Shown here: positions 33,240 to 42,379 of the stretch, piece after piece
Layout: each line of letters opens with the position of its first letter
Numbering within the stretch: position 1 is the stretch's first letter
DNA from: Flavobacteriales bacterium UBA2669
Lineage (GTDB): Bacteria > Bacteroidota > Bacteroidia > Flavobacteriales_E > Vicingaceae
Assembly: GCA_002359215.1 (NCBI GenBank)
Contig: DEMN01000013.1
Coordinates: 62,001 to 126,000 of the forward strand
Direction: 5' to 3'
Length of the DNA stretch: 64,000 bases
Notes under the pieces: model-generated
Told to the model about the DNA's origin: nothing
What the model saw: only the letters and a program-made list of their open reading frames with translations
The model's database searches: none
Made by a program: the position numbers and the translations under genes

Positions 33240-34277
33240 ATGAATATTGCCATCATAGGAAAGTTTTATAAAGAGAGTGCTGCCAACCATATTGAAGAAA
33301 CCTTGCAGGAAATGGGTCATACCACTATTAGGGTTGAAGCAGAAGTTAACTTTATGCAATATAAGCTCTTAGGTTTTAGAGGTAGAAATATCACTAAAAC
33401 ATTTTACAATCAATTTTTATCAAAAATTCCTAAAATTAGAAACATTAAAGCTAATGCTATTTATAAGATTTATAAAAAAATTAACATTGACTTTACGATA
33501 GTACTACATGATTTTTTATCCAAACAAGAAATAACCACGATAAAGCGAATAACTCCTTCCCCTATTGTCTTGTGGTTTCCTGATGCCATCAGTAACTTTC
33601 AAAAAGCTATGTTTTTTGTTGCCGGTTATGATTATTTGTTTTTTGTAGATAAATATATTGTTGAGAAACTTAAATCTGAATTTAACCTAAATACATATTA
33701 CCTTCCACAATGCTGTAATCCAAAAGCTCATCGAGTAGTTGAATCAACACAAATAGATAAAGATTTATATAGTTGTGATATTACCAATGCAGGTAATTTT
33801 TACCCGAGTAGAATGGCATTATACCAACACTTAACGCAATATAATTTTAAAATGTGGGGCCCCAAACCATCTTTTTGGTTAACCGTTCCAGAAGTAAAAA
33901 AAATGATTACCGGGAAAATTGTGTTTAACGATGAAAAATCAAAAGCATTTAGTGCAGCAAAAATTGTCTTAAACAACTTGCATCCTGCTGTAATTAATGG
34001 CGTAAATAAAAGGATGTTTGAAATTCCTGCGTGTGGCGGATTTCAAATTACCAGCCATCGAGATGCCATTAATGAATTGTTTGAAATAGGCAAAGAAATA
34101 GTAACCTATACCGATTTTAATGATTTAAAAACCAAAATAGATTATTACTTAGATTCTACTAACGAAACTGAAAGGCAACGAATAATTGAAGCCGGATACC
34201 AACGAACTATTAAAGAACATACGTATAAAAATAGGTTGGAAACGATGTTTTCTATTATAACTAATTTTGAAAAATGA
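33240..34277 (+). CDS. CgeB-like GT-B glycosyltransferase
   Basis: 345 aa. The N-terminal half has INIDFTIVLHDFLSK and PIVLWFPDAISNFQKAMFF, then DYLFFVDKYIVEKL and YLPQCCNPKAHRV; the C-terminal half has KIVLNNLHPAVINGVNKRMF, EIPACGGFQITSHRDAINEL, and ends EHTYKNRLETM. This is the CgeB/spore-maturation-type layout (Glyco_trans_1_2), found in many capsule and protein-glycosylation clusters. The Asn-Asn-Leu-His motif is typical. Sugar unknown. ATGA overlap with the next gene. Confidence 0.82.
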   Translation: MNIAIIGKFYKESAANHIEETLQEMGHTTIRVEAEVNFMQYKLLGFRGRNITKTFYNQFLSKIPKIRNIKANAIYKIYKKINIDFTIVLHDFLSKQEITTIKRITPSPIVLWFPDAISNFQKAMFFVAGYDYLFFVDKYIVEKLKSEFNLNTYYLPQCCNPKAHRVVESTQIDKDLYSCDITNAGNFYPSRMALYQHLTQYNFKMWGPKPSFWLTVPEVKKMITGKIVFNDEKSKAFSAAKIVLNNLHPAVINGVNKRMFEIPACGGFQITSHRDAINELFEIGKEIVTYTDFNDLKTKIDYYLDSTNETERQRIIEAGYQRTIKEHTYKNRLETMFSIITNFEK

Positions 34278-35395
34278 ATATTCATTTTTTATCTATTAAT
34301 CCATTAACTAATATTCCATCGCTTAGGTTTATTATCGATTTGTTTATCCAAAAAAAATGGAATATTACCATTAGTGAAATTCATCTAAAAAGCGTTAACA
34401 ATTACCTTAGAAATAAAAAATTAATCTTAAAAAATATAGCTGAATTCAACGATTATAATGAATACAAAAAAGGATTAAAAAAAATAACCTTTACAAAATA
34501 TTTAAAAACAATTAAGTGGTTATTTTTTTCAAAAGAAAATATCATTTACACCAATGATTACCAAGTTGTATTTTTAAAGCTATTAATTAATACAAAAGCC
34601 CGTTTAATCTATCATCAATTCGAACTAATTGATAGTAATTATCTGGGGAAATTTAGTAAGTTAATGTTCCACTATGTGCTGAAAAATGCAAATAAGATCG
34701 ATTTGTGTATTTTTCCCGAAAAAAACAGAGCTGAATTCTTCATATCTAATAGCAGTCTCACTCCTTCAAAATCAATTATAATTCCCAATACTTGTTCAGT
34801 AGCAAATAATACAGAAGAAATAAACAAAACCGTTATTGATTTTATTCCTGATGATTATTTTAAAATTTTACATGTTGGTAGTGTTGGTGCTGACGGACAT
34901 TTCTTTACAACTTTTTTAAACGCTACTAATAAATTTACAGCAAATGATAAAACTGCTTTTATTTTTATTGGTAGAAAAACAAAAGAAATAGATGATTTTC
35001 TATCCCAAAACAATTTTTCAAACGTACATTTTATAGAAACCATTCCACACGAAGAGCTTTTGAAAATTTACCCTAAAATTGATCTAGGAATTATATTATA
35101 TAAGGGTACTAACTTAAATTTTGAATTTTGTGCTCCAAATAAGCTTTATGAATTTTGGTCTAATGGAATCCCTGTTTTAGCTCATCAATTAAAGGGGTTA
35201 ATACCACTATTTACAACCGATTTTTTAGGAGAACTTACTGATTTTAATGATGAAGAAAAAATTGTACTTTCGATAACTAAATTGAAAAATTTGCCCAAAG
35301 AAAATAAATTGACCTTAACTAATTATTTTAAAAAAAACCTTGATGTTGAAATTTATATTTCTCTACTAGAAAAACACATTTATAAACTACAATAA
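34274..35395 (+). CDS. GT4-like glycosyltransferase
   Basis: 373 aa. GT-B features: IYTNDYQVVFLKLL, KARLIYHQFELID (about 115-127), DLCIFPEKNRAEFF, FKILHVGSVGADGHFFTTFL, FIFIGRKTKEIDDFL, and the C-terminal LGIILYKGTNLNFEFCAPNK with LYEFWSNGIPVLAH as the donor site. A catalytic Glu in the FEFCAPNKLYEF region fits retaining enzymes. It ends 2 bp before wecB. Substrate unknown. Confidence 0.8.
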   Translation: MNIHFLSINPLTNIPSLRFIIDLFIQKKWNITISEIHLKSVNNYLRNKKLILKNIAEFNDYNEYKKGLKKITFTKYLKTIKWLFFSKENIIYTNDYQVVFLKLLINTKARLIYHQFELIDSNYLGKFSKLMFHYVLKNANKIDLCIFPEKNRAEFFISNSSLTPSKSIIIPNTCSVANNTEEINKTVIDFIPDDYFKILHVGSVGADGHFFTTFLNATNKFTANDKTAFIFIGRKTKEIDDFLSQNNFSNVHFIETIPHEELLKIYPKIDLGIILYKGTNLNFEFCAPNKLYEFWSNGIPVLAHQLKGLIPLFTTDFLGELTDFNDEEKIVLSITKLKNLPKENKLTLTNYFKKNLDVEIYISLLEKHIYKLQ

Positions 35396-35397
35396 TT

Positions 35398-36507
35398 ATG
35401 TCGAAAAAATTACTTTTTATAATAGGCACACGTCCCGAGTTAATAAAGATTTTCCCCATTATAAATTATTTAAAAGGTATAAACTACACTAATTATAAAA
35501 TAGTTGCTACTGGGCAACATAAAGATTTACTTGAAAGCTATTGGAATGTTTTTAATATTCAACCCGACTATGAACTTAATATCATAAAAAAAGGACAAAA
35601 TCTTACCCTATTAACCTCAAAAGCAATTTTAAGTATTGATGAATTACTAAAAGAAATAAACAAGGAATTTTTTCCTGACGTTATTTTAGCTCAAGGAGAC
35701 ACAACAACAGTCATGGCCGCAGCTATGGTAGCTTTTTATAATAATATAGAATTTGCTCACATAGAAGCAGGTTTAAGAAGCTTTAACTTACAACACCCTT
35801 TTCCAGAAGAATTTAATAGAAAAGTCGCAAGTATAGTTACTAATTACCACTTTGCCCCAACTACAATAGCTAAAGAAAACTTACTAAAGGAAAATATAAA
35901 TGAAAAAAAAATACATGTAGTGGGTAATACTGTTGTAGATACGTTAAATTATTTTGTAGAAAATAAAATTTTAGAAAATCATAATTTCTCTAATGCTAAT
36001 TTGAACAATATTAAAAATACTACCGTACTAATTACTTGTCACAGAAGAGAAAACCACTTAAATTTAAATAACTTAATTGAAGCAATTACTGAATTAAGTG
36101 CTGCTAATAAAAATCTTACTTTTATTTGGCCTGTTCATCCTAACCCAAATGTTAAAAGCAAAGTTAAAAACTCTGTTTTAAATGAAAAACACAATGTAAT
36201 TATTACAGAACCATTAGAGTATTTAGATTTAATAAAAATAATATCCTCATCAAAAGTAATAATTAGTGATTCTGGAGGTATTCAGGAAGAAGCTCCAACA
36301 TTTGGCGTACCAGTATTAATTCTTAGAGAAACCACAGAGAGACCTGAAGCTGTAAATTTAGGCTATTCAAAACTCGTTGGTATGAATAAACAAGAAATTA
36401 TTAATGCCTTTAACAACTTTAACCCTATTTTTGAAAATACTAAAAATCCTTACGGAGATGGACGCTCAAGTAAACGCATTATAGAAACATTAATTTCTAA
36501 CCAATAA
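35398..36507 (+). CDS. wecB: UDP-N-acetylglucosamine 2-epimerase (non-hydrolysing)
   Basis: 369 aa, normal length. FIIGTRPELIKIFPII at the N-terminus, LAQGDTTTVMAAAM (about 101-114), HIEAGLRSFNLQHPFPEEFN with the catalytic acidic residues and His, ITCHRRENHL, and ISDSGGIQEEAPTFGVPVL as UDP-binding site. It interconverts UDP-GlcNAc and UDP-ManNAc. ManNAc would be an extra precursor for the glycan of this locus; no UDP-ManNAc dehydrogenase is nearby, so ManNAc itself may be used. Confidence 0.95.
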   Translation: MSKKLLFIIGTRPELIKIFPIINYLKGINYTNYKIVATGQHKDLLESYWNVFNIQPDYELNIIKKGQNLTLLTSKAILSIDELLKEINKEFFPDVILAQGDTTTVMAAAMVAFYNNIEFAHIEAGLRSFNLQHPFPEEFNRKVASIVTNYHFAPTTIAKENLLKENINEKKIHVVGNTVVDTLNYFVENKILENHNFSNANLNNIKNTTVLITCHRRENHLNLNNLIEAITELSAANKNLTFIWPVHPNPNVKSKVKNSVLNEKHNVIITEPLEYLDLIKIISSSKVIISDSGGIQEEAPTFGVPVLILRETTERPEAVNLGYSKLVGMNKQEIINAFNNFNPIFENTKNPYGDGRSSKRIIETLISNQ

Positions 36508-36526
36508 TTGTTTTTAATCAACTTTC

Positions 36527-37939
36527 ATGAGAGTAAACTTAATTACTATATTATTTTCTTTACTATACTTTTTTTATTGTTATATACTAAAAGACTATAT
36601 TTTTTACTCTTCTCTTGGTCTTTCATTTACACTTTATATTTTTATTGATTTTGTATCTAAATTAGGAAAAACATTTCCTATTAAAGAATTTATTATTTTA
36701 ATAGCCTCCCTACAATGGATAGTCGGTGCTAAAATTTCTTTTTCTTTGGGGAAAACACATCATAAGTATTATATGTACGTAGAAGAAGATGTATATATGA
36801 GTTATGTAGTGCCAGGTGTATTAGCAATGACCTTTGGTTTATATTTAATTAGAAATAGTTTACCTATTGATAAAATTAAAACAGGGTTTATAGAAAACAA
36901 TAGAAAAACTAATATTTCTACTGCATACACATTGGTAGCAATTGGTTTGTTATCTGGTGTAATTAATAAATTTATTAATATTGGTGGCTTAGCTTTTATT
37001 CTATACCTTTCTTCTTTACTATTATATGTAGGCATAGGATATTTGTTTTTTTTATTTCCAAAATATAAATGGCATCTGTTTTTCGTTACACTCGGAATCA
37101 CCTTTGTTACTTCTTTAGGAAGTGGCATGTTTCATAACATGTTAATTATCGCTTCCTTTTTTGCTTTCTTAGTTACCCCTAATAAAACATCTTTCGTTAC
37201 AAAATTAACGGTTATCACTCTAGGTGCTTTCTTTATTTATATGTTACAAGTGGTGAAAAAAGACTTTAGAGAAATTATATGGAGCGGTAAAAAAGTTAAT
37301 CCTGTAGAAGTTTTTTATGATTTAATTGAGAGAGAATTTTTAGTAGAAAAAGAAACTGAAGCACAGCCGCTTGGTACTTTTCAACAACAAAAAGAAGAAC
37401 AAAAAAGTGCGGATGCTAATAACAGGTTGAATCAAGGTTGGATAATTAGCAAGGTACTTGATAATGTTCCTTCAAAAAAACCATTTTTAGAAGGTAAAAC
37501 AATTAAAGAAGCGATAGAAGCTAGTCTGTTACCTCGATTTTTAGCTCCAGATAAAGCCGGAGCAGATCAGGCACTTGTTAATTTTAAAGAAATTACTGGT
37601 TTAGGCCTTTCTAAGAATGCATCAATGGGGCTTTCATTAATAGCTGAGTTTTATGCTAATTACGGCATAGCTGGTGGATGGATAGCCATGTTTTTATATG
37701 GACTTTTACTTTCCCTATCTATAACCTTAATAATGCAATATTTAGGTAAAAGCTCCTATTTAATGATTCTTTGGTTAATCTTATTTTTCTTTCAAGTAGT
37801 TAAGGCAGAAACTGATTTTATTAAAATATTTAATCATCTCGTAAAATCTTTAATATTTTTTATGATAGTAAATGTCGGATTATCTTTTATTGGTATTCAA
37901 CTATTCAGTTCTAATAACCAAAAAGATGAATTGGAGTAA
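36527..37939 (+). CDS. Wzy-like oligosaccharide repeat unit polymerase
   Basis: 470 aa, polytopic (ten or more hydrophobic segments between residues 3 and 455). A large extracytoplasmic loop at about 240-370 contains QGWIISKVLDNVPSKKPFLE, TIKEAIEASLLPRFLAPDKA, GLGLSKNASMGLSLIAEFY and GIAGGWIAMFLYG. The arginine and the AEFYANYG motif are typical of bacterial O-antigen polymerase-like proteins. Such proteins join lipid-linked repeat units in the periplasm in Wzx/Wzy systems, yet this locus has a Wzm/Wzt exporter and no Wzx flippase. It could also be a ligase; polymerase is the better fit in size. Confidence 0.78.
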   Translation: MRVNLITILFSLLYFFYCYILKDYIFYSSLGLSFTLYIFIDFVSKLGKTFPIKEFIILIASLQWIVGAKISFSLGKTHHKYYMYVEEDVYMSYVVPGVLAMTFGLYLIRNSLPIDKIKTGFIENNRKTNISTAYTLVAIGLLSGVINKFINIGGLAFILYLSSLLLYVGIGYLFFLFPKYKWHLFFVTLGITFVTSLGSGMFHNMLIIASFFAFLVTPNKTSFVTKLTVITLGAFFIYMLQVVKKDFREIIWSGKKVNPVEVFYDLIEREFLVEKETEAQPLGTFQQQKEEQKSADANNRLNQGWIISKVLDNVPSKKPFLEGKTIKEAIEASLLPRFLAPDKAGADQALVNFKEITGLGLSKNASMGLSLIAEFYANYGIAGGWIAMFLYGLLLSLSITLIMQYLGKSSYLMILWLILFFFQVVKAETDFIKIFNHLVKSLIFFMIVNVGLSFIGIQLFSSNNQKDELE

Positions 37940-37948
37940 TTATTTTTT

Positions 37949-37982
37949 ACACTTGATTACTATTTATTAATGTAATAAGTGT
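37949..37982 (+). other. Stem-loop in the gap after the polymerase gene
   Basis: acacttgattac (37949-37960) pairs with gtaataagtgt (37972-37982) with one bulged base and an 11-nt AT loop. No T run follows on the plus strand, so it is not a standard terminator; it may be an RNA-processing or stability element or part of the promoter region of the FkbM gene (TTAATTTG follows). Confidence 0.4.
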
Positions 37983-38010
37983 TAATTTGCGGTTTACTTA
38001 AACTTTATTC

Positions 38011-38910
38011 ATGTTTAAAAAAATTGCTGTTCCAATAAGGTATATTTATACTCATCCGCTTACTAAAAATAGTAAATTGTCCGCCCTACTACGGTTTTTT
38101 AATTGGCAAATAACTTCTCGTTTAAGTAAAAATAATCAACAGATAAAATGGATAGGCAATTTAAAGTTATCCATGCATAAAGGAATGCACGGTGCTACAG
38201 GTTGTATTTATGTAGGGTTACCTGAATTTAATGACATGTCATTTTTACTCCATTTTTTAGATGCAAAAAGTAATTTTATTGATATAGGTGCAAATGTTGG
38301 TGTTTATTCACTTTTAGCCGCAGGAACTCAAAAAAGTAAAACCATTGCCATTGAACCTATACCTCAAACTTTTCAATACTTAACAACCAACATACAACTT
38401 AATCAATTAGAAAACTTAGTGAACTGCTATAATATAGGATTGTCTGACAAAAAAGGTGAACTTCATTTCACTAAAGATAAAGATACCATCAACCACGTTA
38501 CAGTTGTAAAATCCGAAAATACTATTAATGTAAAAGTAGATACCTTAGACAACTTACTTTCTCATACTTCCCTATCTTCTACACTTATAAAACTCGATGT
38601 AGAAGGTTTTGAATATCACGTACTTTCTGGAGGAAGCAACACATTGAATAATGAAAACGTAATGGCTTTAATTGTAGAACTTAACAGCAGTAGTGATAAA
38701 TATGAATTAAGTGACGAAATGGTAGATAAGCAATTGGTCGCTTATGGTTTTAAGAAATATGATTACAACCCTTTTACCAGAGAATTAAAAGCATTAACTC
38801 AATTTCATCATGAAGCTAATACCTTATACATCAGAAATTCTAAACTTAGTGTTGTTAAAGAAAAACTTAAAGCTGCACCATCTTTTCAAATATTGAATAA
38901 AACAATTTAA
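38011..38910 (+). CDS. FkbM-family methyltransferase
   Basis: 299 aa. SAM-binding motif I is NFIDIGANVGVYSLLAA at about 87-103, then KTIAIEPIPQTFQYLTTNIQ, VDTLDNLLSH, IKLDVEGFEYHVLSGG, and ALIVELNS, the full FkbM order. These enzymes O-methylate sugars or other hydroxyls. An N-terminal extension of about 60 residues with hydrophobic and basic residues may dock it to the membrane. Within the locus it may cap or decorate the glycan. There is a 71-bp gap upstream with a stem-loop, so it may have its own promoter. Confidence 0.87.
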   Translation: MFKKIAVPIRYIYTHPLTKNSKLSALLRFFNWQITSRLSKNNQQIKWIGNLKLSMHKGMHGATGCIYVGLPEFNDMSFLLHFLDAKSNFIDIGANVGVYSLLAAGTQKSKTIAIEPIPQTFQYLTTNIQLNQLENLVNCYNIGLSDKKGELHFTKDKDTINHVTVVKSENTINVKVDTLDNLLSHTSLSSTLIKLDVEGFEYHVLSGGSNTLNNENVMALIVELNSSSDKYELSDEMVDKQLVAYGFKKYDYNPFTRELKALTQFHHEANTLYIRNSKLSVVKEKLKAAPSFQILNKTI

Positions 38911-38940
38911 TAAATCATCTTGTAGTGTTAATTTTACACA

Positions 38941-40107
38941 ATGAAAAAAAAAGTAGCCTATTTTCTTTCTCATCCTATTCAATACCAAACTCCTTTACTT
39001 CAAAAGTTAAATACCCTTGAAAATATAGATTTACAAGTAATTTATTTTACTGACCATACCATAGGTGGATTAGATAGACAATTCGGCATAAATGTTACAT
39101 GGGATATCCCATTATTAAATGGTTATAATTATATTTTTCTAAAGAATTATGCAAAAAAACCCGCTGTTTCAGGTAAATTTTGGGGACTTATCAATTGGGA
39201 AATCTTTAATTATTTAATTAAAAATAAGCCAGATATTATCATCATGCACGGTTGGGGTTATTTTTCAAATATACTCTTATTAATACTAGCTACTATCTTA
39301 AGAATTAAGGTTCTCATGCGTGCTGAAAGCCCTTTAAAACAAGAAAAAAATAAAGGGAAATTAAATACCTTAATAAAAAAAACAATAATCAAGCTCTGTT
39401 CGTCTTTTGTATATATTGGTAAAGAAAATAAAGCATTTTATAAATCTTTAGGAGTAAAAGAACATCAACTTTTCTATGCTCCATATTGTGTGGATAATGA
39501 AAGGTTTATTGAAACCGCCAAAAAATTTAATAAGTTAACAGATGATATTAGATTAAAATACCAAATCCCAACTAAAAACAGAATTGCTTTATTTTGTGGG
39601 AAATTTATTACTAAAAAACGACCATTAGACATACTTGAGGCATATGTTTTAAACCCTCAACAAAATCTTTCTTTTGTTTTTGTAGGAACAGGTGTATTAG
39701 AAACTAAAATGAAACAACTTGTAAAAAAATATAATCTGGAAAATGTTCATTTTGCTGGTTTTGTTAATCAAACAGAACTATATAAATACTATATTTCTGC
39801 TGATTTTTTCATCCTTCCTTCTGGTTATGGCGAAACTTGGGGACTCGTTGTAAATGAAGCCATGGTTCATTCTCTTCCTGTTTTAATATCAGATGAGGTT
39901 GGCTGTACTGCCAATCTTGTTCATGAAGGAGTAAATGGTTTTACCTATCCATATGGCAATCTAAAAGAATTAAATAATAAATTAACTTTCTTTTCTGAAG
40001 TTTCCAATGAAAAACTGAAAGAAATGGGTGAAAATTCTTTTGAAATAATTCAACAATATTCTTATGACGAAACTTTAATAGGATTCAAAAAAGCTATATT
40101 TTCTTAA
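38941..40107 (+). CDS. GT4-type glycosyltransferase
   Basis: 388 aa. GT-B architecture: VAYFLSHPIQYQTPLLQKL at the start, DIIIMHGWGYFSNILLLI, KVLMRAESPLK, then the C-terminal Rossmann half ALFCGKFITKKRPLDIL, FVFVGTGVLETKM, NVHFAGFVNQTELYKYYISA and the E-x7-E-like YGETWGLVVNEAMVHSLPV (catalytic Glu). VGCTANLVHEGVNGF ends the donor site. The HPIQYQTPL N-terminus is characteristic of a Bacteroidota/cyanobacterial GT4 group of unknown sugar. Confidence 0.88.
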   Translation: MKKKVAYFLSHPIQYQTPLLQKLNTLENIDLQVIYFTDHTIGGLDRQFGINVTWDIPLLNGYNYIFLKNYAKKPAVSGKFWGLINWEIFNYLIKNKPDIIIMHGWGYFSNILLLILATILRIKVLMRAESPLKQEKNKGKLNTLIKKTIIKLCSSFVYIGKENKAFYKSLGVKEHQLFYAPYCVDNERFIETAKKFNKLTDDIRLKYQIPTKNRIALFCGKFITKKRPLDILEAYVLNPQQNLSFVFVGTGVLETKMKQLVKKYNLENVHFAGFVNQTELYKYYISADFFILPSGYGETWGLVVNEAMVHSLPVLISDEVGCTANLVHEGVNGFTYPYGNLKELNNKLTFFSEVSNEKLKEMGENSFEIIQQYSYDETLIGFKKAIFS

Positions 40108-40113
40108 TCAATT

Positions 40114-41094
40114 ATGCCATTAATTCACCTCATATATCGTAAATCTAACACCTCTTTTCACAGCATAGAAAATGTTTTTAATGCCTTATTACCTTATTTA
40201 AAAGTTAAAAAAGTAGAATTACCTTATACAAGTGCAGGCTTTTTAAAAAGATGGCGAAACATTGGTTTTGTAAAAAATTTAAATTCTAACTTAATACATA
40301 TAACCGGTCATGACCATTATTTAATTTTAGGTTTACCTCGTAAAAAAACCATACTTACCATACACGATATAGAAGTTCTTAAAAGAAACACTGGATTAAA
40401 AAGATATCTTTTAAAAAAATTATGGTTTGATTGGCCTATAAAGCGAGCAACTTATGTTAACACCATTTCATCATTTTCTAAAAATGAATTGTTAAGCTTA
40501 AACAATTATAAAACTCCAATTCAAGTAATACATAATCCAATTACGCTACCAATTACCTATACACCAAAAACTTTTAATGAAGAATGTCCTACTATTCTCC
40601 ATATTGGAACTAAATCAAACAAAAACCTAAATAGATTACTAATTGCTATAAAAGATATTAAATGCAAACTCGTTCTTATAGGAAAGTTAGATAACGTTAT
40701 AATAAAAATACTTGAAGAAAATAGTATTAATTATATTTCTAAAGTCAATTTAAGCAATGAACAAATGATTCAAGAATACATCAGTTGTGATTTGTTGGCG
40801 TTTGTTTCTACTTATGAAGGTTTTGGTTTACCTATTATAGAAGCTCAGGCATGTGGCAGAGCTGTTATTACTTCTAATATTGCTTCTATGCCTGAAATTG
40901 CAAAAGATGGTGCATTATTAGTAAATCCTTTGGATGTCAACGATATTAAAGATGGCATTAACCAATTGATTAACAATAGTAATTTGAGAGAGGAACTGAT
41001 TTCAAAAGGCTTAAAAAACGTTAAGCGATTCCAACCCGAAACTATTGCTAATCAATATCAGCAAATGTACGATTTGGTTTTGCAGCAATCTTAG
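40114..41094 (+). CDS. GT4-type glycosyltransferase, mannosyltransferase-like
   Basis: 326 aa, somewhat short for GT4 because the N-terminal domain is compact. Motifs are HITGHDHYLILGLPRKKTIL, TIHDIEVLKRN, ATYVNTISSFSKNELLSL, TILHIGTKSNKNLNRLL, ISCDLLAFVSTYEGFGLPII (with EGFGLPIIEAQACG as the catalytic E-x7-E), and TSNIASMPEIAKDGALLVNP. It starts 6 bp after the previous gene. Family sure, sugar unknown. Confidence 0.9.
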   Translation: MPLIHLIYRKSNTSFHSIENVFNALLPYLKVKKVELPYTSAGFLKRWRNIGFVKNLNSNLIHITGHDHYLILGLPRKKTILTIHDIEVLKRNTGLKRYLLKKLWFDWPIKRATYVNTISSFSKNELLSLNNYKTPIQVIHNPITLPITYTPKTFNEECPTILHIGTKSNKNLNRLLIAIKDIKCKLVLIGKLDNVIIKILEENSINYISKVNLSNEQMIQEYISCDLLAFVSTYEGFGLPIIEAQACGRAVITSNIASMPEIAKDGALLVNPLDVNDIKDGINQLINNSNLREELISKGLKNVKRFQPETIANQYQQMYDLVLQQS

Positions 41095-41150
41095 TAAAAA
41101 GAATCATGGTTTTAAGGCTGAGTTTTCAATATGTTTTATAATTTTAGTGA

Positions 41151-42287
41151 ATGAAAAAAACCACCATCCTCATATTTATAGATTGGTATAAACCAGGCTA
41201 CAAAGCAGGTGGTCCTATTCGTTCGGTGAGTAATATGGTGGATGCGTTGAAAGATCATTTTCAGTTTTATATTGTTACCCGAAATACCGATTATTTAGAA
41301 ACTATCCCCTACTCTAACATCAATACCAACCAATGGAATAGTATTGATAATGCTCAGGTTTTTTATCTCTCTAAAGAAAATACCAAACGAAGTACTACGC
41401 ATGCTCTAATAGATGAAGTTCAACCCGACATAGTATATTGCAACAGTTTTTATTCCCCCTATTTTTCATTGATTCCTATTTATTATGCGAAAAAGAAAAA
41501 TATTAAAACCATTTTGGCTGTTAGAGGTATGCTTTCAAAGGGTTCGTTGGGAGTAAAAAAGACTAAAAAGAAAGTTTTTACTCAGTTCATTAAATGGGTA
41601 GGATTATTCCAAAACATTACCTTTCATGCTACCACTAATGATGAAAAAGAAGATATTAAAGCTGTTTTTGGTGTAAAAGTAAATAGCTTAATTGCCAACA
41701 ATCTTCCAGAAATAAAAACTCGTGCTTTTCATTTGAAAGCTAAAGCAGAAAACACCTTACGTCTTGTTTCTATTGCTCGTATTTCCCCCGAAAAAAACAC
41801 CTTGTATGCTATTAACGTATTAAAAAACTGTAAACAAAACATAGTTTTTGATATTTATGGTCCCATCTACAATCAGGAATATTGGAACGAATGCTTGAAA
41901 GTCATTAACGAACTACCCGTTAATATTAAAGTAAATTATAAAGGAGCTTTACCTCACCACGAAATTGACGCTACCCTACAACAATACCATGCATTATTGT
42001 TGCCGTCAACAGGTGAAAACTTTGGACATATCATTATTGAAGCAATGGCAAATACTTGTGTACCAATAATTTCCGACAAAACTCCTTGGATAAACTTAAC
42101 AACTCTAAATGTTGGTTTTGATATTAATTTAGCTAATCTCAAACAATTTACTACTACTATTGATAAACTAGCTAGTATAGATGAAACTACTTTCAATGAA
42201 ATGGCTAAAAATGCTTTTCTTTACGCCCAACAAGTCACTAATAACCAATCATTAATTGAACAATACAAACAACTTTTTCAATTGTAA
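41151..42287 (+). CDS. GT4-type glycosyltransferase
   Basis: 378 aa. ILIFIDWYKPGYKAGGPIRS at the N-terminus is the familiar start of a WcaI/WbuB-related Bacteroidota GT4 group; KTILAVRGMLSKGSLGVKK, TFHATTNDEKEDIKAVFG, LRLVSIARISPEKNTLYAIN, VKVNYKGALPHHEIDATLQQ-type block, and LLPSTGENFGHIIIEAMAN with the catalytic Glu pair. It is the last glycosyltransferase of the locus, followed by a 92-bp gap holding an inverted repeat. Confidence 0.88.
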   Translation: MKKTTILIFIDWYKPGYKAGGPIRSVSNMVDALKDHFQFYIVTRNTDYLETIPYSNINTNQWNSIDNAQVFYLSKENTKRSTTHALIDEVQPDIVYCNSFYSPYFSLIPIYYAKKKNIKTILAVRGMLSKGSLGVKKTKKKVFTQFIKWVGLFQNITFHATTNDEKEDIKAVFGVKVNSLIANNLPEIKTRAFHLKAKAENTLRLVSIARISPEKNTLYAINVLKNCKQNIVFDIYGPIYNQEYWNECLKVINELPVNIKVNYKGALPHHEIDATLQQYHALLLPSTGENFGHIIIEAMANTCVPIISDKTPWINLTTLNVGFDINLANLKQFTTTIDKLASIDETTFNEMAKNAFLYAQQVTNNQSLIEQYKQLFQL

Positions 42288-42329
42288 AGGGAATTACTAA
42301 TTTAGCAACTCAAATAGTTAATATAAAAA

Positions 42330-42363
42330 GCAGTTGAAATTTGCATTAAAATGCAAAATCTGC
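42330..42363 (+). promoter_or_regulatory. Nested inverted repeat upstream of the carbamoyltransferase
   Basis: Core TTTGCATT-aa-AATGCAAA (42340-42357) is a perfect 8-2-8 palindrome, enclosed by gcag (42330-42333) and ctgc (42360-42363). It overlaps a -7-like GAAATTTG (42336-42343). It could be an operator for a dimeric repressor or a 5'-UTR hairpin 17 bp before the start codon. Confidence 0.5.
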
Positions 42364-42379
42364 AAGAAATAATAAAAAA

